Origin: Pedobacter sp. Leaf41
GTDB taxonomy: Bacteria; Bacteroidota; Bacteroidia; Sphingobacteriales; Sphingobacteriaceae
Direction of reading: 5' to 3'
Assembly: GCF_001422545.1 (NCBI RefSeq)
Contig: NZ_LMLE01000008.1
Span: 237,946-301,945 of the forward strand
DNA: 64,000 nucleotides
Both the position numbers and the translations under genes were made by a program. Of this stretch, positions 1 to 8,513 are shown one piece after another; within the stretch, counting starts at the first letter, position 1, and every line of letters starts with the position of its first letter. The notes below the pieces were generated by a model. The model searched no databases. It saw only the letters and a program-made list of their open reading frames with translations, and was not told the origin of the DNA.

Positions 1-1
1 A

Positions 2-1894
2 TTTACCGTTTGCGACCAACATTTTTGTTCATCTCTAACAGGAACAACACCTAATAGATTATTCTTTTTTACAGGGACAATTAGGGGAGAGAAAAGCGCA
101 AACCGCGTGGCGGTAGTAAATAATGACCAGGCGGAATCGCATAATAACGTATTTGTAGACTGGCCAACCTTTCAGGAAACTTTAGAAGATAACGGTGTTG
201 ATTGGCGTATCTATCAAAATGAACTTTGGACTTCAAAACTTCCGGAGGGTGAGGTTGATGACTGGTTGGGCAACTATGGCGATAACCCTGTTGAATATGT
301 AAAAAGGCACAATGTTAAGCTTTCTGCATATTTCAGAAAAAATGGCGATAAGACGGTTACACCGGCATTAACTCCCGAAGAAGTGCAGGCAAAATATGAT
401 AAATTATCCCAGCGGGAAAAAAACCTGATTGATAAGGCTTTCCAAACAAACATTAACAAGAAAGATTATTTGGAATTAGTGCCATTCACATTCACTAACG
501 ATGAAGGAAAATCTGAAACGATAAATATTCCGAAAGGCGATATTTTTCATCAATTTAGAAAAGATGTTGATAGCGGAAAACTTCCTGCGGTTTCCTGGTT
601 GGTGGCGCCTCAGCGTTTTTCAGACCATACGAGTTCGCCGCTTTATGGCACCTGGTATGTAAGTGAAGCGCTGGATATTTTAACCAAAAACCCTGAAGTG
701 TGGAAGAAAACTATTTTCGTTTTAACCTATGATGAGAATGATGGTTATTTTGATCATCAACCTCCATTCGTGGTGCCAAATCCAGATGACAAGTCAACCG
801 GAAAGGTATCTGAAGGGATAAATTACGCAACAGATTTTGAGGGAAGAAAAAGCAGTCCGATTGGCTTGGGCTACCGTGTGCCCATGGTTATTGCCTCACC
901 CTGGAGTAAAGGCGGATTTGTAAATTCGCAGGTTTTTGATCATACCTCTTCTTTAATGTTTATGGAGAAGTGGTTAAGTAAAAAGACAGGGAAAAACATC
1001 AAAAGCAATAATATTAGCGATTGGAGGCGAAACATTTGTGGCGATTTAACATCGGCTTTTCGGCCCTACAATGGAGAGGAAATTAAATCGCCAGAACCAT
1101 TAAATCGCGAAGCCGTAGTCGCAAAGATTGGTAATGCAAAAAATAAACCGGCACAAGTTGGCCCAACTGCTTTAAACAAAAATGATATCGCGAAAATTAA
1201 CAAGTTCGAAGCTTTTTCAAGCCAAACTTCCATACATGCGCCGAAGCAAGAACAGGGAACAAAACCTGCTTGCGCACTTCCTTATCAAATAAATGCAGAT
1301 GCTTCTTTGGTAAACAGTGAGGTAGAGCTCACTTTTCAATCTGCAAAATCGCTTTTTGGAAATGAAACCGAAACTGTTGGTGTACCTTTTACAATGATTA
1401 CTAGCGAAAGTTTCAAAGGCGTTAAAGGAAAAGTCTGGGCTTACGCCGTTAAATCAGGAGATAAATTATCAGAAAAAATTAATATTGAAGACTTTGATAA
1501 TGGTGTATACGATTTCCGAATTACTGGTCCGAATGGTTTTTACAGGCACTTTACAGGTAATAAACAAAACCCGCAGATAGTGATAAAAGCAATGCCTGAA
1601 CAAAGTGGATTGGTGAGCAAAAAGTTAACCGGTAATTTGATTTTTTCTATCGAAAACAGAAGTTCAAGCGCAGTAAGCATTCAAATTATCGATAACAAAT
1701 ACAAGACCGCCACCAGAACTGTTTTGCTTAAGCCAAAAGCCACCACCAATTTGGTATCTAACCTTTCAAAAAATGGCAATTGGTACGATCTCAGCATCAT
1801 CAACATAGGCAATTCGATTTTTAAACATCGTTATTCAGGGAAGATAGAAACCGGGCAAATTACTACAAGTGATCCTTACATGGGTAATGCGTAA
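2..1894 (+). CDS. Phosphocholine-specific phospholipase C, 5'-truncated by the window edge
   Basis: This is the 3' part of a phosphoesterase-family phospholipase C, which hydrolyses phosphatidylcholine or sphingomyelin outside the cytoplasm. The open frame continues leftward past the first GTG at 107 to the first base. The extra codons read CDQHFCSSLTGTTPNRLFFF and then GTIRGEK, typical of the family before the active-site region, so the start lies outside the window. Catalytic-domain signatures follow: a DENDGYFDH block around 732-758, then SPWSKGGFVNS and DHTSS. From about 1290 to the stop the protein looks like the two small C-terminal beta domains (DUF756) of this family. The function is a family inference; substrate preference cannot be read. 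No partner gene follows on this strand. Confidence 0.88.
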   Translation, partial: FTVCDQHFCSSLTGTTPNRLFFFTGTIRGEKSANRVAVVNNDQAESHNNVFVDWPTFQETLEDNGVDWRIYQNELWTSKLPEGEVDDWLGNYGDNPVEYVKRHNVKLSAYFRKNGDKTVTPALTPEEVQAKYDKLSQREKNLIDKAFQTNINKKDYLELVPFTFTNDEGKSETINIPKGDIFHQFRKDVDSGKLPAVSWLVAPQRFSDHTSSPLYGTWYVSEALDILTKNPEVWKKTIFVLTYDENDGYFDHQPPFVVPNPDDKSTGKVSEGINYATDFEGRKSSPIGLGYRVPMVIASPWSKGGFVNSQVFDHTSSLMFMEKWLSKKTGKNIKSNNISDWRRNICGDLTSAFRPYNGEEIKSPEPLNREAVVAKIGNAKNKPAQVGPTALNKNDIAKINKFEAFSSQTSIHAPKQEQGTKPACALPYQINADASLVNSEVELTFQSAKSLFGNETETVGVPFTMITSESFKGVKGKVWAYAVKSGDKLSEKINIEDFDNGVYDFRITGPNGFYRHFTGNKQNPQIVIKAMPEQSGLVSKKLTGNLIFSIENRSSSAVSIQIIDNKYKTATRTVLLKPKATTNLVSNLSKNGNWYDLSIINIGNSIFKHRYSGKIETGQITTSDPYMGNA

Positions 1895-1994
1895 AAACAG
1901 CGCCCATTTAGGGTTGATGGTTTTGGAAAGGAATTATATTCATTTTGGTTAGATGTGCAGCAAAAAAGTAAATTTTTAAAGCTTCATTCGGATT

Positions 1995-2026
1995 GAAAAA
2001 AAAGCCCCGATCTTAGTCGGGGCTTT
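1995..2026 (-). terminator. Rho-independent terminator (shared hairpin)
   Basis: A perfect 10-bp stem (AAAGCCCCGA / TCGGGGCTTT) encloses a 6-nt loop. It is preceded on the plus strand by a run of A, so the minus transcript ends in a U run. It serves the DUF2911 gene to its right and may also stop the phospholipase transcript from the left. Confidence 0.85.
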
Positions 2027-2035
2027 GATATTTTA

Positions 2036-2611
2036 TCAATATTTATTCCAAAACGTTATTGGCAGCTCTGCCTGGGTTTTATCCCAGCCGATAATTAGAT
2101 TTGCGCCACCTTCCTTTGCAATAAAAGTTAACGAAAAGTATTCTATTGGTTTTGCTAATGCCTTAACAGGTACATTTGTCCTTACAACATCCTTTGTTTC
2201 ATCATAAGAAAAAGCGCCCCATTTATCGGTTTGGCTGTTTACAATAATTGTCCAGCTGTCTTTATTTGGAATCGCAAACAAACTATATGTGCCAGCTTTT
2301 ATTTTTTTACCTCCAATAGTTACTTTTTTGAAAAATTGAACTTCGGTATTTTCATTAGCCCCGAAACGCCAAACCTTTCCGTACTGCTCTAAAACACCAA
2401 AAATATCACGACCTTTTCGTTGTGGGCGAGAATAAACGATTTTGATTACCGGTTTAGTGGCATCCTTCGCTTTTGGAGCATTTAAAGGAAAGTAAACTAT
2501 ATCTGCCGGACTCGGATCTGCCGCCGGAAACTTAACCTCATTTGAGGAACTTTCTTGAGCTTTTACTCCGAAGCACAAAAGAGCGAAAACAACAATGAAT
2601 ATTCTTTTCAT
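2036..2611 (-). CDS. DUF2911 family secreted protein
   Basis: A 191-residue protein with a signal peptide (about residues 1-18, ending GVKA-Q). The remainder is the DUF2911 domain, recognisable from SRPQRKGRDIFG near residue 60, YGKVWRFGANENTEV, and the KAGTYSLFAIP block. The family is common in Bacteroidota and predicted to be periplasmic; its biochemical role is unknown. It lies upstream of the terminator at 1995 and downstream of a two-helix membrane protein on the same strand, with a 41-bp gap. Family assignment is firm, function is not. Confidence 0.85.
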   Translation of the reverse strand: MKRIFIVVFALLCFGVKAQESSSNEVKFPAADPSPADIVYFPLNAPKAKDATKPVIKIVYSRPQRKGRDIFGVLEQYGKVWRFGANENTEVQFFKKVTIGGKKIKAGTYSLFAIPNKDSWTIIVNSQTDKWGAFSYDETKDVVRTNVPVKALAKPIEYFSLTFIAKEGGANLIIGWDKTQAELPITFWNKY

Positions 2612-2652
2612 TTGCTGTATGAGTTAGTAATGTTAAACTAATTCGGGATGGA

Positions 2653-2838
2653 TTAGTATTTTCTGCCTTTTACTATAGCATTTAAAAATAAGCCTGCAGT
2701 TAACAAACCCAAAACGCCACCTAATAATGCGAAAATATAGTTCTGCGTAATTACAGCTCCAGTTAAAATTCCGAAGAATAAACCTAAAGCATAATATAAC
2801 CAGTTGAAATTATTGCTGCTGTTTTCTTGTACACTCAT
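2653..2838 (-). CDS. Small two-helix membrane protein, unknown function
   Basis: A 61-residue protein with two hydrophobic stretches (about residues 14-30 and 34-54) joined by a short turn, ending in the basic tail KGRKY. The N-terminus is polar and Ser/Asn-rich. I do not recognise the family beyond similarity to small glycine-rich membrane proteins. A perfect Bacteroidota -7 box lies about 20 bp upstream of the start, which supports expression. It could be co-transcribed with the DUF2911 gene downstream. Confidence 0.6.
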   Translation of the reverse strand: MSVQENSSNNFNWLYYALGLFFGILTGAVITQNYIFALLGGVLGLLTAGLFLNAIVKGRKY

Positions 2839-2857
2839 GTTTTTTGTTATTTGGAGG

Positions 2858-2865
2858 CAAAGTTA
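2858..2865 (-). promoter_or_regulatory. Bacteroidota -7 promoter box
   Basis: On the minus strand this reads TAACTTTG, a full match to TAnnTTTG, 19 bp before the ATG of the small membrane protein. No clear -33 TTTG lies at the expected distance, so the promoter may be weak or need an activator. Confidence 0.55.
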
Positions 2866-2912
2866 ATATTTATTTTAAAATTTGGTTCTTCTATGATTAT
2901 CAATATTCATAA

Positions 2913-5408
2913 TTAATTGTCAATTCTACTTAACTGGTAGCCATCTTTTTTCAAATAGCGGATTAAGTCGGGCAGGCGGTCGTAAAACTTATCCTTTCTT
3001 TTGGCAACAGTGCCAATGTGTAACAACAAATAAAATCCGTTTAATCCATTGGCCTTTTGTTCATTGAAGTTGGTAATGGATTTATAGATCTCTTCTGTTG
3101 TACGATAACTTGAGTTCATTTCAGGAAAGGTGTAATCTGCATTGGATCGCGTTCCTGGTGTAAAGTTGACAAGCTGCAAGCCTTTTAAACGGGTCCAGCT
3201 GGTTATCTTTTCATTGTACCATTCGTATGGAGGAAGAAAATACAATGCATCCCTTTCCTTAATCCCAAAACTAGCCATGGCTGCGTAATTTGCATCCAAA
3301 TCTTCATCAAATTGTTTTTTGGTAACAAGTAGGCTGTCGCGATTTTTCCAATCGCAATAAAGCAAATGTTTATCCGAATGCGCTCCCAGATAATGCCCGG
3401 CAGACTTTAATCTTTTTATTAGTGATTTAAACTTCGGGTTTCTATAAAAATTTCCGGTCAGAAAGAACGATGCTTTTATATTTTCATCCTTTAGCGTTTG
3501 GAGTATTTTCTCTCCTCCATCAGCAAATTCATCACCTGTAAACACCAGCGAAACCTTTTTCAAAGTCGAATCTCCGCGAACATTAGCCCCTAAGCTATAG
3601 GTTTTGTTGCTGGCTGTTTTCGCCTGAGTTTCTTTTGCCGCCAGCAGGTAAATTAACGAAGCCGTACCATCCATGGTGGGTTCATTGGTACTGTAATCAC
3701 CATAATCGTCGTGGTAAACAGCTAAGTCGCTTTGAAATTCGGCATATTCATCAGCCTCTGATAATTTGATGCCAATTAAACTATTATAGATGTTGGTGTA
3801 AACCGGGCCATCAACTAAACCTCCGTCGATAGGATAATTTTTTAAAAGGGTAAATGCCGAATGTGGGTCTGCTGGTGTATCACCCCAGTTGGGTAAACCA
3901 TAAACCATGCTTGTTCCCCATGGATTACAACCAAAAATCCAATCGAAGTTAGCTTGTTCCAGTGTAGTAAACTCATTATCTCCCGTTAATTCTTCATACC
4001 ATTTACATTGCATGGCAAAGGCCACGGTTAAATTATTGCTACACCAGATAAAAGGGACGCCCCGATAAAAGGCATTTGTTTTTGCCCTTGCCCAAACTTG
4101 CTCGATTCCTTCCTTATAATAGCTTTCAATTTTCTGTCTTTCTGCACCGGTGAGTTGTTTCGCAAGTTCATAATGACCGAGGTTGACGAAAGGATAATAT
4201 TGATAATGTGCTGCAGTATCTTTAGCTAACCAGGGTGTTACTTTTTCGCGGTCGGCGTAAGCTAAGGCCGACTTAGATGCTTTTAAATCTGACTTTGCAA
4301 AGCCAACTGAAGCCAAAGCCAGTTCCATATCGTCAACCCAATTGTCTTCCGCATAAATATAAGGCGATTTAACAGATGCAGTTTGTGTAACACCAGGTTT
4401 TTGCAATGCGAAACTCAATGCCGAGTTCGCCTTCCTGGCAAGCAGAACCGAGTATTTCTGATCGGTACCCTTGAATAACTTTGCGCCTAAATTGAAAGCG
4501 CTGGCGAACTTTGCTGCGGTAGAACTTGTTCCCGTTGTGGCATTCAAAAATTTGCCACGTTGCTGCGGTTCACCATTGATGAAATATAGCGGGCGTTCAA
4601 AGCCCTTTCCGTATTGGCTATCTTCTTTCGGAATCCTCATCGAAATATGGTCACGGTCATCAGCCAACTGGTTAAACATTACTTTTTTCTTTGGATGCAT
4701 TTTTAACAGCCAATCCAATCCCCATTTTGCCTCGTCCAAAACATCGGCTTTGCCGTTTTTTCCATCTAAACCATTGGCCTGTTTTTCATCGGTAAAAACA
4801 GCAGGAAAATCCCGATAGGCCATCAGTAAATGATAAGTGGCATTGGCCGAAGTGGTGGAATATTGGAGATAATCACTCGCATCATGCCAGCCGCCAGAAG
4901 CATCGAAATGGGTACTATCTTTTATTCCAGCTTTAGCGCCATATAGCGAAAAACCATCGTGGGTATGGCAGCTATCTTTTAAATAGGGATTAAAGCCACT
5001 CCTTTGCTGGCGCATGTAACGAAGACAAAAATCGGCCGCCCCTTTGTAAACATCATCATTAATAATAACTAGCGGTGATAAAACGCCATCGGCTTTGATG
5101 TAAAACCTCCCTGGTTTATCAAAGCCAGAAAAATTAATTCGTGCCGTTTGTTTGAAAGGACCATAGGCGCCAAACGGTTTAACGTTAAGCGAGGTGTAAA
5201 CAACCTTTTTAGTTTTTTCATCTATCAACTCAAACAAGGCAGGAGTTTGATCGGATTTACTAGCCCAAACCGCCACCTTTGATCCGTTTACCGGATAACC
5301 GAGCAGGTTAATCCTGATCCAGCTTTGCTCCGGATTTTTATCCCGAAAGGAGAATAATGAAAAAATAATAAACAACATTAAAACAAGCAGGGATGTCTTT
5401 TTTCTCAT
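2913..5408 (-). CDS. Secreted GH9 glycosidase fused to a NodB-like (CE4) deacetylase domain
   Basis: An 831-residue modular enzyme. Residues 1-24 are a signal peptide or N-terminal anchor. Residues about 28-115 form the immunoglobulin-like N-domain common in GH9. Residues about 120-595 are the GH9 (alpha/alpha)6 catalytic domain: the HFDASGGWHDASDY motif (167-180) supplies the two aspartates D176 and D179, and STNEPTMD holds the likely acid E576. Residues about 617-828 form a polysaccharide deacetylase fold with metal motif HSDKH (677-681) and LLLHIGT (794-800). Its first motif reads TGDEFADGG instead of TFDDG, and motif 3 lacks the usual arginine (FLPPYEWYN). The GH9 family covers cellulases and exo-glucosaminidases. 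The deacetylase partner suggests a chitin- or chitosan-type substrate, which is inference. A GH18 chitinase lies elsewhere in the window. Confidence 0.85.
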   Translation of the reverse strand: MRKKTSLLVLMLFIIFSLFSFRDKNPEQSWIRINLLGYPVNGSKVAVWASKSDQTPALFELIDEKTKKVVYTSLNVKPFGAYGPFKQTARINFSGFDKPGRFYIKADGVLSPLVIINDDVYKGAADFCLRYMRQQRSGFNPYLKDSCHTHDGFSLYGAKAGIKDSTHFDASGGWHDASDYLQYSTTSANATYHLLMAYRDFPAVFTDEKQANGLDGKNGKADVLDEAKWGLDWLLKMHPKKKVMFNQLADDRDHISMRIPKEDSQYGKGFERPLYFINGEPQQRGKFLNATTGTSSTAAKFASAFNLGAKLFKGTDQKYSVLLARKANSALSFALQKPGVTQTASVKSPYIYAEDNWVDDMELALASVGFAKSDLKASKSALAYADREKVTPWLAKDTAAHYQYYPFVNLGHYELAKQLTGAERQKIESYYKEGIEQVWARAKTNAFYRGVPFIWCSNNLTVAFAMQCKWYEELTGDNEFTTLEQANFDWIFGCNPWGTSMVYGLPNWGDTPADPHSAFTLLKNYPIDGGLVDGPVYTNIYNSLIGIKLSEADEYAEFQSDLAVYHDDYGDYSTNEPTMDGTASLIYLLAAKETQAKTASNKTYSLGANVRGDSTLKKVSLVFTGDEFADGGEKILQTLKDENIKASFFLTGNFYRNPKFKSLIKRLKSAGHYLGAHSDKHLLYCDWKNRDSLLVTKKQFDEDLDANYAAMASFGIKERDALYFLPPYEWYNEKITSWTRLKGLQLVNFTPGTRSNADYTFPEMNSSYRTTEEIYKSITNFNEQKANGLNGFYLLLHIGTVAKRKDKFYDRLPDLIRYLKKDGYQLSRIDN

Positions 5409-5473
5409 AGCGCATTTTTATAGCCTTAAAATTAAGCTTTTATCAAGATAATGTAAAAGAAGTAGCATTACAT

Positions 5474-5505
5474 TTGGAAGTTAATCAAACGATTGATTAA
5501 TTTTG
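5474..5505 (+). promoter_or_regulatory. Promoter of the efflux operon
   Basis: A TTG at 5474-5476, 21 bp of spacing and a perfect -7 box TAATTTTG (5498-5505) match the Bacteroidota promoter layout. Expected initiation is only about 7 nt before the ATG at 5518, giving a nearly leaderless mRNA. The region between the two boxes is occupied by a palindrome. Confidence 0.6.
5481..5500 (+). promoter_or_regulatory. Probable TetR-family operator palindrome
   Basis: A perfect inverted repeat, TTAATCAA-N4-TTGATTAA, 20 bp in total. It fills the spacer between the -33 and -7 elements and overlaps the first bases of the -7 box. It ends 17 bp before the start codon of the TetR gene, as expected for autorepression of the whole operon. 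Confidence 0.65.
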
Positions 5506-5517
5506 TGCCATCAAAAG

Positions 5518-6144
5518 ATGAAGACAGAAAAAGTAGATAAAAAACAAGCCATTCTGGATGCAGCCGAAAAACTGTTTTGCGAAACAGGATATGAGGGCAC
5601 GTCAACCAGGCAGATTTCGAAGGAATCTGGAGCCAACATGGCAATGATCAATTATTATTTCGGGTCGAAAGAAGGAGTTTTTATAGAAATAATGAATAAT
5701 CGCATTGAGGGTTTCGCCTCTCAATTAAAGATTATTAATGAAGATAAAATATCGGCCTTAGAAAAATTGCACAAAGTGATTGAAGGTTATGCAAACAGGA
5801 TATTTTCGAACATTGCATTTCACAAAATGATGCATAGAGAGCTTTCCCTTACTCAACGGCCAGATATGTATGATAAGATTAAAAATGCGATGAGTAGAAA
5901 CATGTCGCTTCTGGACAGGATTATTATAGATGGAATTGAGGATGGAAGTTTCGGCAATGTTGATGTAAGGATGATTATTGCCACCATTATGGGAACCTTA
6001 ACAAACGTTGTTATTGCTCCACATAAAATTTCTAAAGATAAAGCCATTGACTTATCTAACCCGAAAGAGAACAAAATTATTAAAGAGCGAGTAATCGCCC
6101 ATTTGCAAAACCTTGTAACAGTTTATTTAACATCAAAAAAATGA
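5518..6144 (+). CDS. TetR/AcrR family transcriptional repressor
   Basis: A 208-residue regulator. The N-terminal TetR helix-turn-helix spans roughly residues 10-55 (ILDAAEKLFCETGYEGTSTR, then NMAMINYYFGSKEGVF); the rest is an all-helical ligand-binding domain. An in-frame TTG at 5503 would add five residues, but it lies inside the -7 promoter box, so the ATG at 5518 is preferred. It is the first gene of a four-gene operon and its stop overlaps the next start by 4 bp (ATGA). The likely role is local repression of the tripartite pump, relieved by a pump substrate; the ligand is not visible. Confidence 0.9.
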   Translation: MKTEKVDKKQAILDAAEKLFCETGYEGTSTRQISKESGANMAMINYYFGSKEGVFIEIMNNRIEGFASQLKIINEDKISALEKLHKVIEGYANRIFSNIAFHKMMHRELSLTQRPDMYDKIKNAMSRNMSLLDRIIIDGIEDGSFGNVDVRMIIATIMGTLTNVVIAPHKISKDKAIDLSNPKENKIIKERVIAHLQNLVTVYLTSKK

Positions 6145-7460
6145 TACCCAAATCGATTAGATTAATGCTTGCGGCATCATTAATTCCTGCGGCCTTATTT
6201 GCTCAAAGCTCAAAGGAGTTAACCATCAATCAAGCTATTGAACTTGGCATTGCCAATAGTAAAAACCTAAAACTTTCCCAAAACAAAATAGACCAGGCGG
6301 TAGCGCAATTGGAAGTGGTAAAAGACAATGTACTTCCAACGGCCAATGCCAGCTTTATGTACAATCATGCCGAAATACCAACGCATACTTTTAGTTTAGG
6401 AGAAGGTACAACTGCCTTTAATTTACCCCGCAGAGCCGATGCGTTTGTAGGTACTGCAGCCGTACAGGAGCTGGTATATGGAGGCGGAAAGCTAAAATAC
6501 GCAAAAGAATCGACCAAATTATTAGCCGATGTTGCCCGTTTGGATGCTGATAAAAGCAAAGAGGAGATTACTTATGCGGTAATTAACACTTACTATAACC
6601 TGTACAAAATTGAGCAAAGCAAAAAAGTGGTTCAGCAAAATTTAGAATCAATTGCAGCACAAATTAAACAGGCGCAACGTTTCTTTGAGCAGGGCATTGT
6701 GACTAAAAACGATGTATTGCGTTTCCAGTTGCAACAGGCAAATGTAACGCTTACGCAAATGGACATAGAAAGCAATCGCAAGGTAATTAACTATAATCTC
6801 GATATTTTGTTGGGCTTGCCTGAAGATACTGAAGTTAAAATTGTAGATCCATCAGCAGGTTTGAAAACAGCAAGTTCGCTGGCCGATTACATTAATCTGG
6901 CTATGGCAAATCGCCAGGAGTTAAAACAACTTGATGTTCAGAATAAAGTAGCCGATTATAACATCAAAACCATTAAAGCCAATACTTTACCAACCGTTGG
7001 CGTAGGTGCGAATTTGTATTACATCAATCCGAGTGGCAGTTTTATCCCGCCAGTAAATCAATATTTGTTACCAGTAACTGTGGGTGCAACCGTTTCATGG
7101 AATATTGGTAGCCTATGGACAAACAGAAATAAAGTGAGTGAAGCTAAAATTCAGCAGAGCGAAATTTCTATCCAGAAAGATATTTTATCAGACAATGTAA
7201 AAACAGACATCAATAAAAACTTTCAAAACTATCAGGTAGCAATGAACAAGATTCAGGTGTTGGAAACCTCTATTGCTCAAGCTACCGAAAACGATAAGTT
7301 ATTGGCTTCGAAATATAAAAATAATGTGGCTTCAGTTACCGATAGAATTGATGCTGAAACTTTATTATATCAGGCAAAAATAAACTTAGAAATAGCAAAA
7401 GCCGACGCTGGCTTGGCTTACTATACTTTACTAAAATCAACAGGAAAAATAACGCAATAA
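6141..7460 (+). CDS. TolC-family outer-membrane efflux channel
   Basis: A 439-residue outer-membrane efflux protein with an N-terminal signal peptide (cleavage near ALFA-QS, about residue 21). The body is the duplicated TolC coiled-coil repeat: long helices such as NQAIELGIANSKNLKLSQNK near the start and KAKINLEIAKADAGLAYYTL-type sequence near the end. It forms the outer-membrane duct of the tripartite pump with the HlyD and MFS proteins that follow. Translational coupling to the TetR gene (4-bp overlap) and the 8-bp gap to the adaptor support one operon. Confidence 0.92.
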   Translation: MIPKSIRLMLAASLIPAALFAQSSKELTINQAIELGIANSKNLKLSQNKIDQAVAQLEVVKDNVLPTANASFMYNHAEIPTHTFSLGEGTTAFNLPRRADAFVGTAAVQELVYGGGKLKYAKESTKLLADVARLDADKSKEEITYAVINTYYNLYKIEQSKKVVQQNLESIAAQIKQAQRFFEQGIVTKNDVLRFQLQQANVTLTQMDIESNRKVINYNLDILLGLPEDTEVKIVDPSAGLKTASSLADYINLAMANRQELKQLDVQNKVADYNIKTIKANTLPTVGVGANLYYINPSGSFIPPVNQYLLPVTVGATVSWNIGSLWTNRNKVSEAKIQQSEISIQKDILSDNVKTDINKNFQNYQVAMNKIQVLETSIAQATENDKLLASKYKNNVASVTDRIDAETLLYQAKINLEIAKADAGLAYYTLLKSTGKITQ

Positions 7461-7468
7461 ATACAGCA

Positions 7469-8506
7469 ATGACAACTGAGAAGAAAAAAAAGAATTTAGT
7501 AGTACCTATTATTTTAGGTGTTTTACTAGTTATAGGTATCATATTTGGTATCAAAGAATGGACTTATTTTAGCAAACACGTTGATACCGACGATGCCCAA
7601 ATAGACGGAGATATCAGTCCTGTTGTTGCCCGCGTTGGCGGTTATGTAAAGGATATCAATTTTGAAGAAAACACTCATGTTACAGAAGGGCAAATTCTGG
7701 TTAAACTTGATGATGCCGATTACAAAGTTAAATTAGAACAGGCACAAGCGGGACAGAAAGGCGCTAATGCCGGGGTAGGTGTTGCTCAATCGCAAATTAT
7801 CGCAACACAGGCAAATACAAGTACTGCAAAAGCAAATGTTGATGCAGCGAAAGTGAAATTGAACTTAGCAAACAAAGATTTTGCCCGTTATGCAAATTTG
7901 GTAAAAGATGGTTCCATTACGCAACAGGCATTTGATCAAGCTAAAGCGACTCAAGAATCTGCTCAGGCAGCTTATCGTGCTGCGGTAGATCAATATCAGG
8001 CTGCGGTTAAACAGGTTGGAACTACTCAATCGCAATTAGCGGTAAGCAGCAATGTAATTAGTCAGCGCCAAAGTGATATTGATTTTGCAAAACTACAACT
8101 ATCATATACTGATATCAAAGCGCCTGCAAGCGGTATTGTATCTAAAAAGAATGTTCAAAAAGGACAGCTTATTCAGCCAGGGCAGTCGTTATTTGCTGTA
8201 GTAAACGATGGAAGTATTTATGTAACGGCAAACTTTAAAGAAACGCAGTTGGAGAAAATTAAAACAGGATCAAAAGTTGAGATTGAAGTTGATGCCTATC
8301 CAGAAGAGAAAATTGAAGGGGAGGTTTATAATTTTTCACCAATTACTGGCGCAAAAGGTTCGTTATTGCCTCCTGACAATGCTACAGGTAACTTTGTAAA
8401 AGTTGTTCAGCGTATTCCGGTAAAAATTAAAATTCATCCATCAAAAGAAATGTTAGCTAAACTACGCCCAGGAATGAGCGTTAAAGCTTCGGTTTCTACT
8501 AATTAA
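7469..8506 (+). CDS. HlyD/EmrA-type membrane-fusion (adaptor) protein
   Basis: A 345-residue adaptor. After a lysine-rich cytoplasmic start there is one membrane helix (about residues 10-27). A lipoyl/barrel-sandwich half follows (VDTDDAQIDGDISPVVARVG), then an Ala/Gln-rich alpha-hairpin (about 95-200), the second lipoyl half (YTDIKAPASGIVSKKN) and the beta-barrel region. The TDDAQIDGD-type motif is the EmrA subgroup signature that pairs with DHA2 transporters. It bridges the MFS pump and the TolC channel across the periplasm. It sits 8 bp after the channel gene and 7 bp before the transporter gene. Confidence 0.92.
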   Translation: MTTEKKKKNLVVPIILGVLLVIGIIFGIKEWTYFSKHVDTDDAQIDGDISPVVARVGGYVKDINFEENTHVTEGQILVKLDDADYKVKLEQAQAGQKGANAGVGVAQSQIIATQANTSTAKANVDAAKVKLNLANKDFARYANLVKDGSITQQAFDQAKATQESAQAAYRAAVDQYQAAVKQVGTTQSQLAVSSNVISQRQSDIDFAKLQLSYTDIKAPASGIVSKKNVQKGQLIQPGQSLFAVVNDGSIYVTANFKETQLEKIKTGSKVEIEVDAYPEEKIEGEVYNFSPITGAKGSLLPPDNATGNFVKVVQRIPVKIKIHPSKEMLAKLRPGMSVKASVSTN

Positions 8507-8513
8507 TATCAAA

